Positions 8,061-17,132 are shown, counted from the first letter of the stretch. The stretch is DNA of 64,000 bases from Bacillota bacterium (GCA_030057655.1 JASGUQ010000002.1:1-64000); one strand, 5' to 3'. Made by a program: numbers and translations. Notes: generated by a model from the letters alone, not told the origin.

Positions 8061-8816
8061 ATGAGCATCTTGGAAATTGAAAGTGTGACGCTGGCTGCCC
8101 AAACCATCCTGGAAAGCAGCGGGGAGACCTACCGTGCTGAAGAGACCGCGCTTCGCATGGCGAAAGCTTTTGGCCTTACAGAAGTTGAGATCATCGCTTT
8201 TCCGACGGGGTTTGTTTTTTCTGCCATCTATGATGGCAAACGGGAAAACAGGGTCTGCAGAATCACTGAGCGCAGCATCTGCCTGGACAGGATCGACGCG
8301 GTGAACGCCATATCCAGAAAAGCCGTGTCAGGGCAGATAGACGCCCGGCAATCCCATCAGGAAATCAAAGCGCTCAGGGAAAAGCCGGATGTCAGACCCT
8401 GGGTGTACTGCCTTTATTACGCGCTTGCCGCAGGGTTTTTCAGCGTGATGTTTGGCGGATGGATCATTGAGTTCATCCTGGCCTTCTTGATCGGCTGGGT
8501 GGTGGAGGCGGTGCAGGTGCCGCTTGCAATGCGCCAGGTTCCAAGCCAGGTCCGCCCCTTCATTCTCGGGTTTTTAGCAGCCTTCCTCTGTGTAGTTGCG
8601 CTAACCTTTTTGTCCGCCTCCCAGGAATCCATCATCACCGGCGTGATCATGCCGCTTTTGCCGGGCCTTGCGATGACAAACGCTGTCCGGGATTCCATCC
8701 GCGGGGATATCATCTCGGGTGTTGCAAGGGGCGCTGACGCGCTGATCTCAGTCATCATGCTCTCCGCCGGCGTGGCGGTCGCTCTTATGATTCGGGGTTC
8801 AACATGGATATTGTGA
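8061..8816 (+). CDS. threonine/serine exporter, ThrE N-terminal half (YjjP-like)
   Basis: A 251-residue protein of the split ThrE (DUF1212) type. The cytoplasmic first half carries the SGETYRAEETALRMAKAFG and FPTGFVFS motifs; the second half has about four to five membrane helices including LLPGLAMTNAVRDSIRGDIISG, the conserved region of the family. It should act with the adjacent YjjB-like subunit in amino-acid or dicarboxylate efflux. The ATG has AAGGAAGG upstream. It is the first gene of a compact operon, overlapping the next gene by 13 bases. Confidence 0.88.
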   Translation: MSILEIESVTLAAQTILESSGETYRAEETALRMAKAFGLTEVEIIAFPTGFVFSAIYDGKRENRVCRITERSICLDRIDAVNAISRKAVSGQIDARQSHQEIKALREKPDVRPWVYCLYYALAAGFFSVMFGGWIIEFILAFLIGWVVEAVQVPLAMRQVPSQVRPFILGFLAAFLCVVALTFLSASQESIITGVIMPLLPGLAMTNAVRDSIRGDIISGVARGADALISVIMLSAGVAVALMIRGSTWIL

Positions 8817-9247
8817 TACGGGCCATTTCGGTCATGGCTGCCACCTGTTATTTTGGTCTTTTGCTGCATCAGCCTAAATCAACCCTGGTGTTTACCGCGC
8901 TGATCGGCTGGCTTGGCTATGAAATTTATCTGCTGGCGGGCAGCGGGCTTCTGGCCTTTTTTGTCTCAGGGCTTTTTGTCGGCCTCCTGTGTGAAATAGT
9001 GGCCAGGAAGGTGCGGCGCACCACAACGCTGTTTTTGATCAGTTCCATCATTCCGACCGTCCCTGGTCTTGGCCTGTACCGCACCATGATGGCGATCAGC
9101 GAAAACAAGCTTGATATGGCGCTCAAAATCGGTCTGGATACCATTGGCGGCATCGGCGCGCTGGCCCTGGCCCTGACCCTGACAACCCTGGTTTTCAGCA
9201 TCATCCGCCCGCTTAAAAGAACAAGCAACCATAAGGAGACAAAATGA
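8804..9247 (+). CDS. threonine/serine exporter, ThrE C-terminal half (YjjB-like)
   Basis: A 147-residue membrane protein with four helices and the SSIIPTVPGLGLYRTM segment of the DUF3815/ThrE_2 family. It completes the exporter whose first half is encoded immediately upstream. Overlap of 13 bases with the first half and an ATGA overlap with surE point to coupled translation. Substrate is inferred from family membership only. Confidence 0.88.
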   Translation: MDIVIRAISVMAATCYFGLLLHQPKSTLVFTALIGWLGYEIYLLAGSGLLAFFVSGLFVGLLCEIVARKVRRTTTLFLISSIIPTVPGLGLYRTMMAISENKLDMALKIGLDTIGGIGALALALTLTTLVFSIIRPLKRTSNHKETK

Positions 9248-10008
9248 ATGTACTGATCACCAATGACGATGGCATCTTCGCGCCCGGTATCCTGACCCTG
9301 GCCAAAACTGTTGTCAAAGCCGGACATCAGGCGGTGGTCGTGGCGCCTGCCAGCCAGCAGTCTGCGACCGGCCACAGGCTGACCATCAATGATTCGCTGA
9401 TGCTCAGCGAAATGGAGATCGATCCGGGCTTCAAGTCCTTCGCCATTAACGGAACGCCGGTTGACTGTGTGCGCATCGGCAGGAAGTTGTCAGACCAGGC
9501 GTTTGATTTCTGCCTTTCAGGCATTAATGACGGGCTCAACGCTGGTACAGACCTGTTTTATTCCGGCACCGCCGCCGCAGCCAGGGAAGCTTCCATGCTG
9601 TATCTTCCCAGCATGGCTGTTTCCATTGAGGCCAACGCTACAGAGGAAATGCGGGAGAAACTGGCGGAATACGCTGTCATGATCATGGAGTACATCGTCT
9701 ATAAGCGCCCCATGCCCAGGCTGACCTTCTGCAACTTAAACGCGCCGGCCATTGCGCCTGAACTGGTTCGCTATCCAAAAATCGCGCCTGTTTCCGCCAG
9801 CTTTTGGCTGGATGAGTATGTGGAGCGCGTGAACCCAAGAGGACATCGCTATTTCTGGCTGGAGCCCGGCGTCAACAAGGAACCGGCGGAAGAGGGCAGC
9901 GACGTGGATCTGATCTTAAAAGGTCACATGACCGTCAGCTTTGTAGGCGGCTTTGTCAACAACAACGCGCTGTATTACCCGCAGCTGGAGCAGGCTCTTG
10001 AACAGTGA
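9244..10008 (+). CDS. surE: 5'/3'-nucleotidase SurE
   Basis: A 254-residue metal-dependent nucleotidase. The N-terminus MNVLITNDDGIFAPGI holds the metal-binding DD pair. NGTPVDCVRIG and LSGINDGLNAGTDLFYSGTAAAAREA are the SurE signature regions. It dephosphorylates nucleoside 5'/3'-monophosphates and may hydrolyse short polyphosphate. AAGGAG precedes the ATG and the start overlaps the exporter stop. A uridine-kinase-like gene lies three genes downstream, so the operon carries both a nucleotidase and a nucleoside kinase. Confidence 0.95.
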   Translation: MNVLITNDDGIFAPGILTLAKTVVKAGHQAVVVAPASQQSATGHRLTINDSLMLSEMEIDPGFKSFAINGTPVDCVRIGRKLSDQAFDFCLSGINDGLNAGTDLFYSGTAAAAREASMLYLPSMAVSIEANATEEMREKLAEYAVMIMEYIVYKRPMPRLTFCNLNAPAIAPELVRYPKIAPVSASFWLDEYVERVNPRGHRYFWLEPGVNKEPAEEGSDVDLILKGHMTVSFVGGFVNNNALYYPQLEQALEQ

Positions 10009-11245
10009 CGTGATCATTGTGGGCGGCGGGCCGGCAGGGCTGTCCGCCGCGCTTTTCGCGAAGGCCAAGGGAAAAAGCGTGCTGCTACTGGAGCACAATG
10101 AGAAACTGGGCAAAAAGCTGTACATCACCGGAAAAGGGCGCTGCAATGTCAGCAATCTGTGTGATGTTGAGGAATTTTTAAAGCAGGTCCCGCGCAATCC
10201 CAGGTTTTTATACGCTTCGCTTCATTTTTTGCCGCCTTCAAAACTGAGGGACTGGCTTTTTTCACTCGGCTGCCCGACCGTGGTAGAGCGCGGAAGACGG
10301 GTGTTTCCAGAAAGCCAAAAGGCTTCCGATGTGACCAAAACGCTTGCTTCCGGCTTAAAGCCGGAGGAGATCCGGCTGCACAGCGAAGTCACCTCGCTGA
10401 TCATGGAGGAAGGCCGCATCATCGGCGTGAAACTGGCCAGCGGTGAAGAAATAAGGACAAAGGCTGTTGTTCTGGCAACAGGCGGGTTATCTTACCCCGT
10501 GACCGGGTCAACCGGCATCGGGCACAGGCTGGCAGGGGAAGCCGGTCACACAGTGACCCCGCTCTCCCCTTCGCTCACGGGTTTTAACACAAAGGACCAA
10601 TGGCCAAAGGCGCTTCAGGGACTCAGCCTTAAAAACGTAGCGCTTCACGCGAGCTGGCCGAAAAAGAACCGTTACTCTGAGCAGGGCGAGCTTCTGTTTA
10701 CGCATTTTGGTATTTCAGGCCCCCTGACGCTGACCCTGTCCAGCCTGCTTGCGGGAACAGACGTGACGGAAGCCGAGGTCTTTTTGGACCTGAAGCCCGC
10801 GCTTGAACATGCCACCCTGGCAAACAGGCTTTCAAACGACATCGTTTCAAGCGGGAAAAAGACCGTTGCAGGCTTAATGCCTTCCTACCTGCCCTCCAGC
10901 CTGGCTGCCCTTTTTCCTGAATTGATTGAGGTTGATGGCGGGAAAGTTTTAAACCAGTTAAGCGCGAAGGAACGCGAACGCATTATAACTGGCCTGAAAC
11001 AGCTGCCGCTTCGCCTTGAATCCCACCGCGCTTTTAACGAAGCAGTCGTGACCAGGGGAGGCGTTTGCGTAAAAGAAGTCAACCCCAAGACGCTTGAATC
11101 AAAACTGGTTCAAGGTTTGTATTTCGCCGGGGAAATTCTGGACGTGGACGCCTTGACAGGCGGGTACAACCTGCAGATCGCGTTTTCAACCGGCGCTTTG
11201 GCCGGGGCAAGCGCAGCAAATAATCTTGATCAAAGACCGGAGTAA
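9998..11245 (+). CDS. YhiN/HI0933-family FAD-dependent oxidoreductase
   Basis: A 415-residue flavoprotein. The N-terminal dinucleotide fold reads DVIIVGGGPAGLSAALFAKAKGK, followed by the family marker KLYITGKGRCNVSN, a central ATGGLSYPVTGSTGIG, and the C-terminal GLYFAGEILDVDALTGGYNLQIAFSTG FAD-contact region. The reaction is not established. The frame is open further upstream, but TTG 9998 has GGAG seven bases away and starts just before the Rossmann fold, so it is preferred; it overlaps surE by 11 bases. GTG 10010 is a weaker alternative. Confidence 0.9.
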   Translation: MNSDVIIVGGGPAGLSAALFAKAKGKSVLLLEHNEKLGKKLYITGKGRCNVSNLCDVEEFLKQVPRNPRFLYASLHFLPPSKLRDWLFSLGCPTVVERGRRVFPESQKASDVTKTLASGLKPEEIRLHSEVTSLIMEEGRIIGVKLASGEEIRTKAVVLATGGLSYPVTGSTGIGHRLAGEAGHTVTPLSPSLTGFNTKDQWPKALQGLSLKNVALHASWPKKNRYSEQGELLFTHFGISGPLTLTLSSLLAGTDVTEAEVFLDLKPALEHATLANRLSNDIVSSGKKTVAGLMPSYLPSSLAALFPELIEVDGGKVLNQLSAKERERIITGLKQLPLRLESHRAFNEAVVTRGGVCVKEVNPKTLESKLVQGLYFAGEILDVDALTGGYNLQIAFSTGALAGASAANNLDQRPE

Positions 11246-11248
11246 ATC

Positions 11249-12193
11249 GTGCACTATATTTTGATGGACCTTGAATGGAACCAGCCCCTTTCTCACCTCA
11301 GCGCGCAGTACCGCCGCTATGGCAAGCAGTTGATGTTTGACATCATTCAGATCGGCGCTGTCAAACTGGATCAGAACATGCGCATGCTGGGCTCCTTTAA
11401 CCAGTTCGTGCAGCCGGGGCTGTACCGCAAGCTGCACCCCAGGATCTCCAGGATCACAGGCATCCTTCAGGAGGACTTGTACACGGCGCCTGGATTTGAA
11501 GACGCTTTCAGGCGTTTTATGGCCTGGTGCGGGGATGATTTCGCCTTGATTACCTGGGGCTGTGATGACAGCACGGTCTTTACGCAGAACCTGAACTATT
11601 ATTTGAACGATGAAACGCAGATGCCGCCGGTATATGACCTGCAGCGCCTGTTTGGCGCCCAGACGGGCAGCGGCAGCAACCGCGCAGGCCTGTCAAACGC
11701 CATGAAGCATTACGGCATTTCATTCAGCGCGGAACATCCTTTCCACTGCGCGGTGGATGACGCCTATTACACAGCGCTTGTCATGCAGAGGATGCAGGAG
11801 CCGGAAAAAGTGCTGGAGTACAGGCAGACGCCAAAAGAACTGGTTCCCGTGAAGAAAACCAAGGATGAGCAGTCGGATGACCTGCGCTTCACCAGCATCA
11901 TGACAGCAATCAACAGCAAGCCGGCGCAGCAGCCAAACTGCCCGGTCTGCGGGAAAAAGCTGACAGTACCGGAAGGCTATGCCCCCTTCAGGGACGGGGT
12001 CTGGCGGGCGCTGGCCGATTGCCCGGACCATGGCCTGATTTTTGTGGATCTGTTTCTGGGCAAAACGCTTGATGGGAAAAGCAGGGTAAAGCGCCGCGCG
12101 TCCCTGTCTGAGCAGCAGTCAAAGGCTTATGTCAAAACCAAACACCTGCAATGGGCGCAAAAAGTGGCGGCGTTCAAGGAGACAGCAGTATGA
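11249..12193 (+). CDS. DnaQ-like DEDDh 3'-5' exonuclease with C-terminal zinc ribbon
   Basis: A 314-residue protein. Residues 1-180 form an RNase H-fold exonuclease: DLEWNQ (D-x-E), an ITWGCDDS segment, and HCAVDDAYYTALV giving the H...D of DEDDh. This is the KapD-like group. Residues about 220-265 contain CPVCGKK and a C-P-D-H segment, suggesting a small zinc-binding module not usual in the core family. GTG 11249 has GGAG six bases upstream. Likely substrate is RNA or short single-stranded DNA, but this is unproven. It overlaps the nucleoside kinase gene by ATGA. Confidence 0.82.
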   Translation: MHYILMDLEWNQPLSHLSAQYRRYGKQLMFDIIQIGAVKLDQNMRMLGSFNQFVQPGLYRKLHPRISRITGILQEDLYTAPGFEDAFRRFMAWCGDDFALITWGCDDSTVFTQNLNYYLNDETQMPPVYDLQRLFGAQTGSGSNRAGLSNAMKHYGISFSAEHPFHCAVDDAYYTALVMQRMQEPEKVLEYRQTPKELVPVKKTKDEQSDDLRFTSIMTAINSKPAQQPNCPVCGKKLTVPEGYAPFRDGVWRALADCPDHGLIFVDLFLGKTLDGKSRVKRRASLSEQQSKAYVKTKHLQWAQKVAAFKETAV

Positions 12194-13848
12194 CCATCAC
12201 AATTCGCGGAAAAAGCAGCGTCTTTCAATCCCCAATGACGCTTGATCAGATCATCGGCATCATGCTCCCTGAAGAAAAGGAAAAGATCTTCGCATGCTTT
12301 TCAAACGGGGATGTCATTGAACTGAACGCAACGATCGACAAATCGCTTGAACTTACCCCGATTACATACATTGAAGAAGAAGGACGGCGCATTTTTGAAC
12401 GCTCCCTGCGCTTTGTTCTCCTTTTAGCGGCACGGGAACTGTATCCGGACTACTCAATGCGCTTTGAGCATTCCATCGGTCAAGGGGTTTATATCGAGAT
12501 GGAAGGCCTGCGGCTAAGCCCGGCCGACGTCGCCGCCCTTGAAGGGATGATGTGGGATTATGTCAGGCGCGATTTGCCCTTTGTCAAGGAACGATGGAGC
12601 CGCAGGGAAGCCATCAACTACTTCATGGAGCAGGGCGACCTGGACAAAGCCAACCTGCTTAGCTTCCGGCCTTATGATTATTTCAACATCTACACCTGTG
12701 ACGGCCTTTCGGAATACTTTTACGGCGCCATGCTTCCCTCCACCGGGATGCTGAAAGCCTTCGCGCTGTACAGAAGGGCTCCTGGCTTTGTAATGCTGCT
12801 GCCGGACAGGGAAAACCCGGAGGAGGCGTCGGATTTTGTGAGCCTTCCAAAGCACATGGCCATCTTCCACCAATCCAACTACTGGTGCAAGGTACTTAAC
12901 TGCAACACGGCGGCCGACCTGAACAACCTGATCACGGAAAACAAGCTTCGGGATTTTATCCGGGTAAACGAGGCCTTCCATTCCAAGGTCCTGTCCGAGA
13001 TCGCAGAGGACATCGTCGCCCGCGGCGCCAGGGTGATCTTTATCGCCGGGCCCTCCTCCAGCGGGAAGACCACCTTCGCCAACCGCCTTTCTATCCACCT
13101 GCGCGTCAATGGCATGAAGCCGCTGATCCTGTCCATGGACGATTTTTACCGCAACCGGGATGAACTGCCGCTGGAACCGAACGGCCAGCCGGATCTTGAA
13201 GCCCTGAACGCTTTGGATGTCCCCTACTTGCGGGAAGCGATCAAGAGCCTCTTGTCCGGCCAGGAAACCGAGATGCCGCGCTTCAATTTCACGACGCAAA
13301 GGCGTGAAAAAGAGACCGTCACAATGAAGATCAGCGCGAATAGCCCGCTGATCATTGAGGGCATTCACGGGCTGAACCCTGAACTTCATGAAGGGATCGA
13401 CCCCTCCCTCATCTGCAGGATCTATATCAGCCAGTTGACCACCATCAACCTGGACAATCACAACCGCATCCGGACAACGGACGCGAGGCTGCTGCGCCGC
13501 ATTGTGCGCGATTATCAGTTCCGCGCTACGCCGCCCTTAAAGACGCTTGAGATGTGGGACAGCGTGCGCAAGGGAGAAGAAAAGTGGATCTTCCCCTATC
13601 AGGAGAACGCCGACATCGTCTTCAATTCCGCCCTGCACTATGAATTGGCTGTGCTCAAAGCCATGTCCTTTGACATTTTAAGCCAGGTCCCGCACAACAG
13701 CCCGCATTTTATCAAATGCAACCGGATCCTGAAGATCCTCAATTACATCCTTCCGGCTGACAGGGAAACCTTTGATGAGATTCCTCCGCTCAGCATCCTC
13801 CGGGAGTTCATCGGCGGCAACACGCTGTATGAAAATCACCGGGAATAA
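12190..13848 (+). CDS. TGS-domain nucleoside (uridine-like) kinase
   Basis: A 552-residue protein. The N-terminus resembles a TGS domain followed by a ThrRS-like second additional domain (FEHSIGQGVYIEM, then the metal-site-like HSIG region). The C-terminal half is a uridine kinase-type P-loop enzyme with Walker A FIAGPSSSGKTTFANRL, LSMDDFYRNRDELP, and IIEGIHGLNPEL. It phosphorylates a nucleoside with ATP or GTP; the N-terminal part may be regulatory. ATG 12190 overlaps the previous stop and follows AAGGAG. This fused form is widespread in Clostridia. Confidence 0.87.
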   Translation: MTITIRGKSSVFQSPMTLDQIIGIMLPEEKEKIFACFSNGDVIELNATIDKSLELTPITYIEEEGRRIFERSLRFVLLLAARELYPDYSMRFEHSIGQGVYIEMEGLRLSPADVAALEGMMWDYVRRDLPFVKERWSRREAINYFMEQGDLDKANLLSFRPYDYFNIYTCDGLSEYFYGAMLPSTGMLKAFALYRRAPGFVMLLPDRENPEEASDFVSLPKHMAIFHQSNYWCKVLNCNTAADLNNLITENKLRDFIRVNEAFHSKVLSEIAEDIVARGARVIFIAGPSSSGKTTFANRLSIHLRVNGMKPLILSMDDFYRNRDELPLEPNGQPDLEALNALDVPYLREAIKSLLSGQETEMPRFNFTTQRREKETVTMKISANSPLIIEGIHGLNPELHEGIDPSLICRIYISQLTTINLDNHNRIRTTDARLLRRIVRDYQFRATPPLKTLEMWDSVRKGEEKWIFPYQENADIVFNSALHYELAVLKAMSFDILSQVPHNSPHFIKCNRILKILNYILPADRETFDEIPPLSILREFIGGNTLYENHRE

Positions 13849-13870
13849 GGCCGTTTTCATCAGGAGAAAA

Positions 13871-14728
13871 ATGCAGGAAGTCTGGCTGGTCACCAACGCG
13901 TATTTAAACCAAAACAGCTTTGCCAAAATGGCCAGGCTTTTTAAGGACACGGCCAAGGAGATGAATATCCGGCTTATTCCAAAGCCAAACAACGGCTTCA
14001 TTGGCGATGACAGCCTGAACAACCATCCCGAAAAGGCGCTGTTTTTTGATAAGGACCTGCTGCTTGCCAGAAGAATGGAGATCGCGGGCATGCGCCTTTT
14101 CAATTCCTCAAAAGCCATCGCCGCCTGTGACGACAAGGCAAAGACCAGTTTGATCCTTTTGGAGAATGGAATCCCTCAGCCAAAAACTGTCATGGCTCCT
14201 TTGACCTATCCCAACATCGGATATCCAAACCTGGATTTTCTGCACCAGGCAGCGGATATTTTGCCCTTCCCCATGGTTGTGAAAGAAACAAAAGGCTCCT
14301 TTGGGCAGCAGGTTTACCTGGCCCATGATATGAACGAGCTCATCAGCATCGTTACGGCCGTAAAAACCAGCGAGCTCATTTTTCAGGAGTTTATCAAAGA
14401 AAGCGCCGGCACCGACCTGAGGCTTTATGTGGTTGGCAATCAGGTCGTCGCATCCATGAAGCGGATCAACACCCGGGGCGATTTCCGGGCGAACATTGAA
14501 AATGGCGGGACTGCTGTCCTGTATACGCCAAGCGAAGCAGAAAAGGAACTGGCCGTCGCCGCCAGCCGGGTCTGCGGGACTGATTTCGCGGGCGTGGACA
14601 TTTTGCAAAGCAGGAAGGGGCCGTTGATCTGTGAGGTGAACTCCAACGCGCACTTCCTGGGGCTTATGGACCTGACCGGCATCAACCCGGCGAGGCATAT
14701 CCTTGGAATGATAAAGGAAACGCCATGA
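13871..14728 (+). CDS. RimK-like ATP-grasp ligase, first of a pair
   Basis: A 285-residue ATP-grasp enzyme. ATP-binding segments include PMVVKETKGSFGQQVYL, the adenine-contact FQEFI, the phosphate-binding GTDLRLYVVGNQVVASMKR, NTRGDFRANIENGG, and the magnesium motif ICEVNSNAHF (E-x-N intact). This is the RimK/LysX pattern, which joins an amino acid to a carboxylate through an acyl phosphate. ATG 13871 follows AGGAG and was chosen over upstream in-frame codons overlapping the kinase gene. The substrate is unknown. It overlaps its tandem partner by ATGA. Confidence 0.8.
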   Translation: MQEVWLVTNAYLNQNSFAKMARLFKDTAKEMNIRLIPKPNNGFIGDDSLNNHPEKALFFDKDLLLARRMEIAGMRLFNSSKAIAACDDKAKTSLILLENGIPQPKTVMAPLTYPNIGYPNLDFLHQAADILPFPMVVKETKGSFGQQVYLAHDMNELISIVTAVKTSELIFQEFIKESAGTDLRLYVVGNQVVASMKRINTRGDFRANIENGGTAVLYTPSEAEKELAVAASRVCGTDFAGVDILQSRKGPLICEVNSNAHFLGLMDLTGINPARHILGMIKETP

Positions 14729-15573
14729 AAACGATTTGGCTGGTCTATGAGCAAAATAACATTGAGCGGAACCGTTTTTTTATTGACCAGTGGTTTCTCG
14801 CGGCGGGTAAGCAAAACGCGCAAATAACCCTGGCACGCTATGAGGACCTGACCTTTGGCATGAAAGATGGAAAAGCATTTCTGCGCCACAGGGAGGGCAA
14901 AACCCTCCCGGACGCAGCCGTCATGCGCTTGAACCAGCCCCTGCTCAGCTTTCATTTTGAGAAAATGGGAATCCCTGTTTTTAACAGCGCCCATGTCGCG
15001 AACATCGTCAATGACAAAAGGCTGACGCACCAGATGATGAGCGGGTTTGTCCCCTCAATGGACACCGTGTTTCTAAGGGGCGATGAGGAAGCATCCCCCC
15101 TGCCCTACCCGGTCGTTGTCAAAGCCGTGCACAGCTGCGGCGGAAGACAGGTGTATCTTGCCAGGAATGATGCGGAGTTTCGCGAGGCAATCAAAGCCGC
15201 AAGCCCTGACGCGGCGCTTGTGCAAGCCCTGAGCGACACCCCTGGACGCGATGTCAGGGTGTATGTGCTTGGCAAAGAAATCGTGGACATCATGATGCGA
15301 AAATCGGAGGAGGATTTCAGGAGCAACATCGGCCAGGGGGGCAGCGCCGAGCCCTATCAGATGTGTGAATCAGATTTAAAGCTTGTCCGAAAAATCATCG
15401 ACATGTTTGATTTTTCGCTTGTCGGCATTGATTTTATTCTGCACAAGGGGCAGTTGATGTTCAACGAGATCGAGGACGCGGTCGGCACCAGGATACTGTT
15501 CTCAAACGGCCATGAGGACATCGTCAAGCGTTATCTTGCGTTTGTTCTGAGCAGATTAAAAAGCCCGGTCTGA
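14725..15573 (+). CDS. RimK-like ATP-grasp ligase, second of a pair
   Basis: A 282-residue relative of the preceding gene with VVVKAVHSCGGRQVYL, GRDVRVYVLGKEIVDIMMR, EEDFRSNIGQGGS and VGIDFILHKGQLMFNEIEDAVGTRI. The magnesium-binding E-x-N of the first copy is replaced by E-I-E-D here, so metal geometry or activity may differ. Overlapping ATGA with the upstream copy suggests the two act together, perhaps as successive ligases or a heteromer. Last gene of the 8-15.5 kb run. I do not recognise a described pathway. Confidence 0.77.
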   Translation: MKTIWLVYEQNNIERNRFFIDQWFLAAGKQNAQITLARYEDLTFGMKDGKAFLRHREGKTLPDAAVMRLNQPLLSFHFEKMGIPVFNSAHVANIVNDKRLTHQMMSGFVPSMDTVFLRGDEEASPLPYPVVVKAVHSCGGRQVYLARNDAEFREAIKAASPDAALVQALSDTPGRDVRVYVLGKEIVDIMMRKSEEDFRSNIGQGGSAEPYQMCESDLKLVRKIIDMFDFSLVGIDFILHKGQLMFNEIEDAVGTRILFSNGHEDIVKRYLAFVLSRLKSPV

Positions 15574-15690
15574 AAAACAAGAGTATTTATTATAACTGCG
15601 GTTCAAGAAATGAAGGTTCTCTTTCCTGAAATTCTATGCTAGACTAAAAGCCATAAAATAGAATCGTTTTCTCGTCAGGAGGGCATTACA

Positions 15691-15738
15691 ATGGTCCAGG
15701 CAAAGCACATATGCGTTTGGAACGGGCACAGTTTTTGA
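15691..15738 (+). CDS. possible leader peptide MVQAKHICVWNGHSF
   Basis: A 15-codon frame with the best ribosome binding site of the region (AGGAGGG, seven bases before ATG). Its TGA overlaps a TTG codon (TTGA at 15735-15738) in the reading frame of the following thioredoxin/CcdA-like gene. It may couple translation into that gene, act as an attenuating leader, or be a by-product of a mis-placed gene start. Confidence 0.35.
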   Translation: MVQAKHICVWNGHSF

Positions 15739-17132
15739 AAACCTGCAAGATTCTGCTGTTGCTGCTGGTGTGCATCACGGCGCTGAGTTTTTCAGCAGCC
15801 GCTGAGGAGGAGTTGCATTATTTCTATTTTCACATCTGCGAGCAATGCACTCCCCAGGAGGATTTCGCCAACGAATTCAAGCGCCTGACAGGACAGAACC
15901 TGGAAAAATATAAAGTTGTTTTCCACAACGTGTTCCACGATCGGGGCCGGACTGAATATGAAAAGACTACCGCGGGATGGACCGATGAGGAAAAACAACT
16001 GCCCTTGCTGATCATGGGCGGAAAGGCTTATTCCGGCACATCATCCATTGCGGAAGGGTTGCAGACCCAATTTAACACGCGGCAACAGGATCACCGCAGC
16101 GTTGTATATTTTCTCACAGCCACAGCTTGCGGAAGCTGTGAGCGTGTCCGAGGCATCGTGAACCAGCATCCAGAAATTATTCCGATAGAATTAAATGGCC
16201 GCCTGATTTCTTCCCAAGTGGAGATCATCCAGATCAATGTCAGCGCACAACCTGAAATTGCCATGCTTCTCTTCCAGCAGTACGCAGTGCCCGATGAAAT
16301 GCGGATCGCGCCCATGATCCTGATGGGTGACACCTTTTTGGCTGGGGAAAAAGCGATAACAGATCGTTTTCTCGCCTTGTTGAAAAGCGGCGCTGCCTTG
16401 AACACCCCTGATCTTCCGCATGAGCCCATTTCAACACAGTCTGATGCTGTGTCTCTTTGGGGCGCTGCAGCAGCAGGCTTCACAGCTGGGCTCAATCCTT
16501 GCGCGCTGTCCATGCTGCTTGTGATGACAGGCATGCTTTTATCCATCAAGCGCAGCATCCTTGCCTACGGATCGCTTTATCTGGCAGGTAAATTAGCAGT
16601 CTATCTGCTGATCGGTTTGGTGTTTGCCCATCTTTGGGTGCACTATGCCCCGCCCTGGCTCTCCCTGATCGTGAAGATCATCGTAACTGTTGTCGGCTGC
16701 ACGCTGATCATAATCAACCTGATGGACGCCATGCGCGCGCGCAAAGAAGAGTACGGGCAAATCCGCAACCAACTGCCAGCCTCTTTCCGCAAAGGCTTGC
16801 GAAACATCATCCAACGCGGGATAAGCGGCTCAAACTGGTGGTTAAGCCTAAGCTCCCTGGCGCTTGGAATGATCGTTGCCGCGGGAGAATTTTTGTGTGC
16901 AGGGCAAATATATGTGGCAGTGCTGATCGCCAACGCCCAAAGCGGTACAATGCTGCCCTTGGTAGTGTACAGCGCGGCGTTTCTTGTACCTTCTATCATG
17001 ACCCTGACGATCGTTGGGATAAGCCGCAAAACCATGGATGCCTCCGACTGGATGCTGCGGCGCATGCCCATGATCAAACTGCTGACAGCGCTGGTTATGG
17101 CAGCAGTGTTAATCTATACCTGGTTCGCTTAG
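15711..17132 (+). CDS. two thioredoxin-like domains fused to a CcdA/DsbD-like membrane domain
   Basis: A protein of up to 473 residues. After a signal peptide (KTCKILLLLLVCITALSFSAAA) come two extracytoplasmic thioredoxin/glutaredoxin-like segments with redox pairs CEQC (about residue 43) and CGSC (about 143), then a six-helix CcdA-like region with GLNPCALSMLL and GEFLCAGQIYVAV supplying the membrane cysteine pair. Such proteins pass electrons from cytoplasmic thioredoxin across the membrane to extracellular disulfides. ATG 15711 lacks a ribosome site; TTG 15735, overlapping the stop of the short upstream frame, would give a cleaner signal peptide. Not in an obvious operon with cytochrome genes. 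Confidence 0.8.
   Translation: MRLERAQFLKTCKILLLLLVCITALSFSAAAEEELHYFYFHICEQCTPQEDFANEFKRLTGQNLEKYKVVFHNVFHDRGRTEYEKTTAGWTDEEKQLPLLIMGGKAYSGTSSIAEGLQTQFNTRQQDHRSVVYFLTATACGSCERVRGIVNQHPEIIPIELNGRLISSQVEIIQINVSAQPEIAMLLFQQYAVPDEMRIAPMILMGDTFLAGEKAITDRFLALLKSGAALNTPDLPHEPISTQSDAVSLWGAAAAGFTAGLNPCALSMLLVMTGMLLSIKRSILAYGSLYLAGKLAVYLLIGLVFAHLWVHYAPPWLSLIVKIIVTVVGCTLIIINLMDAMRARKEEYGQIRNQLPASFRKGLRNIIQRGISGSNWWLSLSSLALGMIVAAGEFLCAGQIYVAVLIANAQSGTMLPLVVYSAAFLVPSIMTLTIVGISRKTMDASDWMLRRMPMIKLLTALVMAAVLIYTWFA

Noticed and set aside
12514..13461. 315-residue minus-strand open frame
   Set aside because: Antisense to the nucleoside kinase; no recognisable motifs and no ribosome site.
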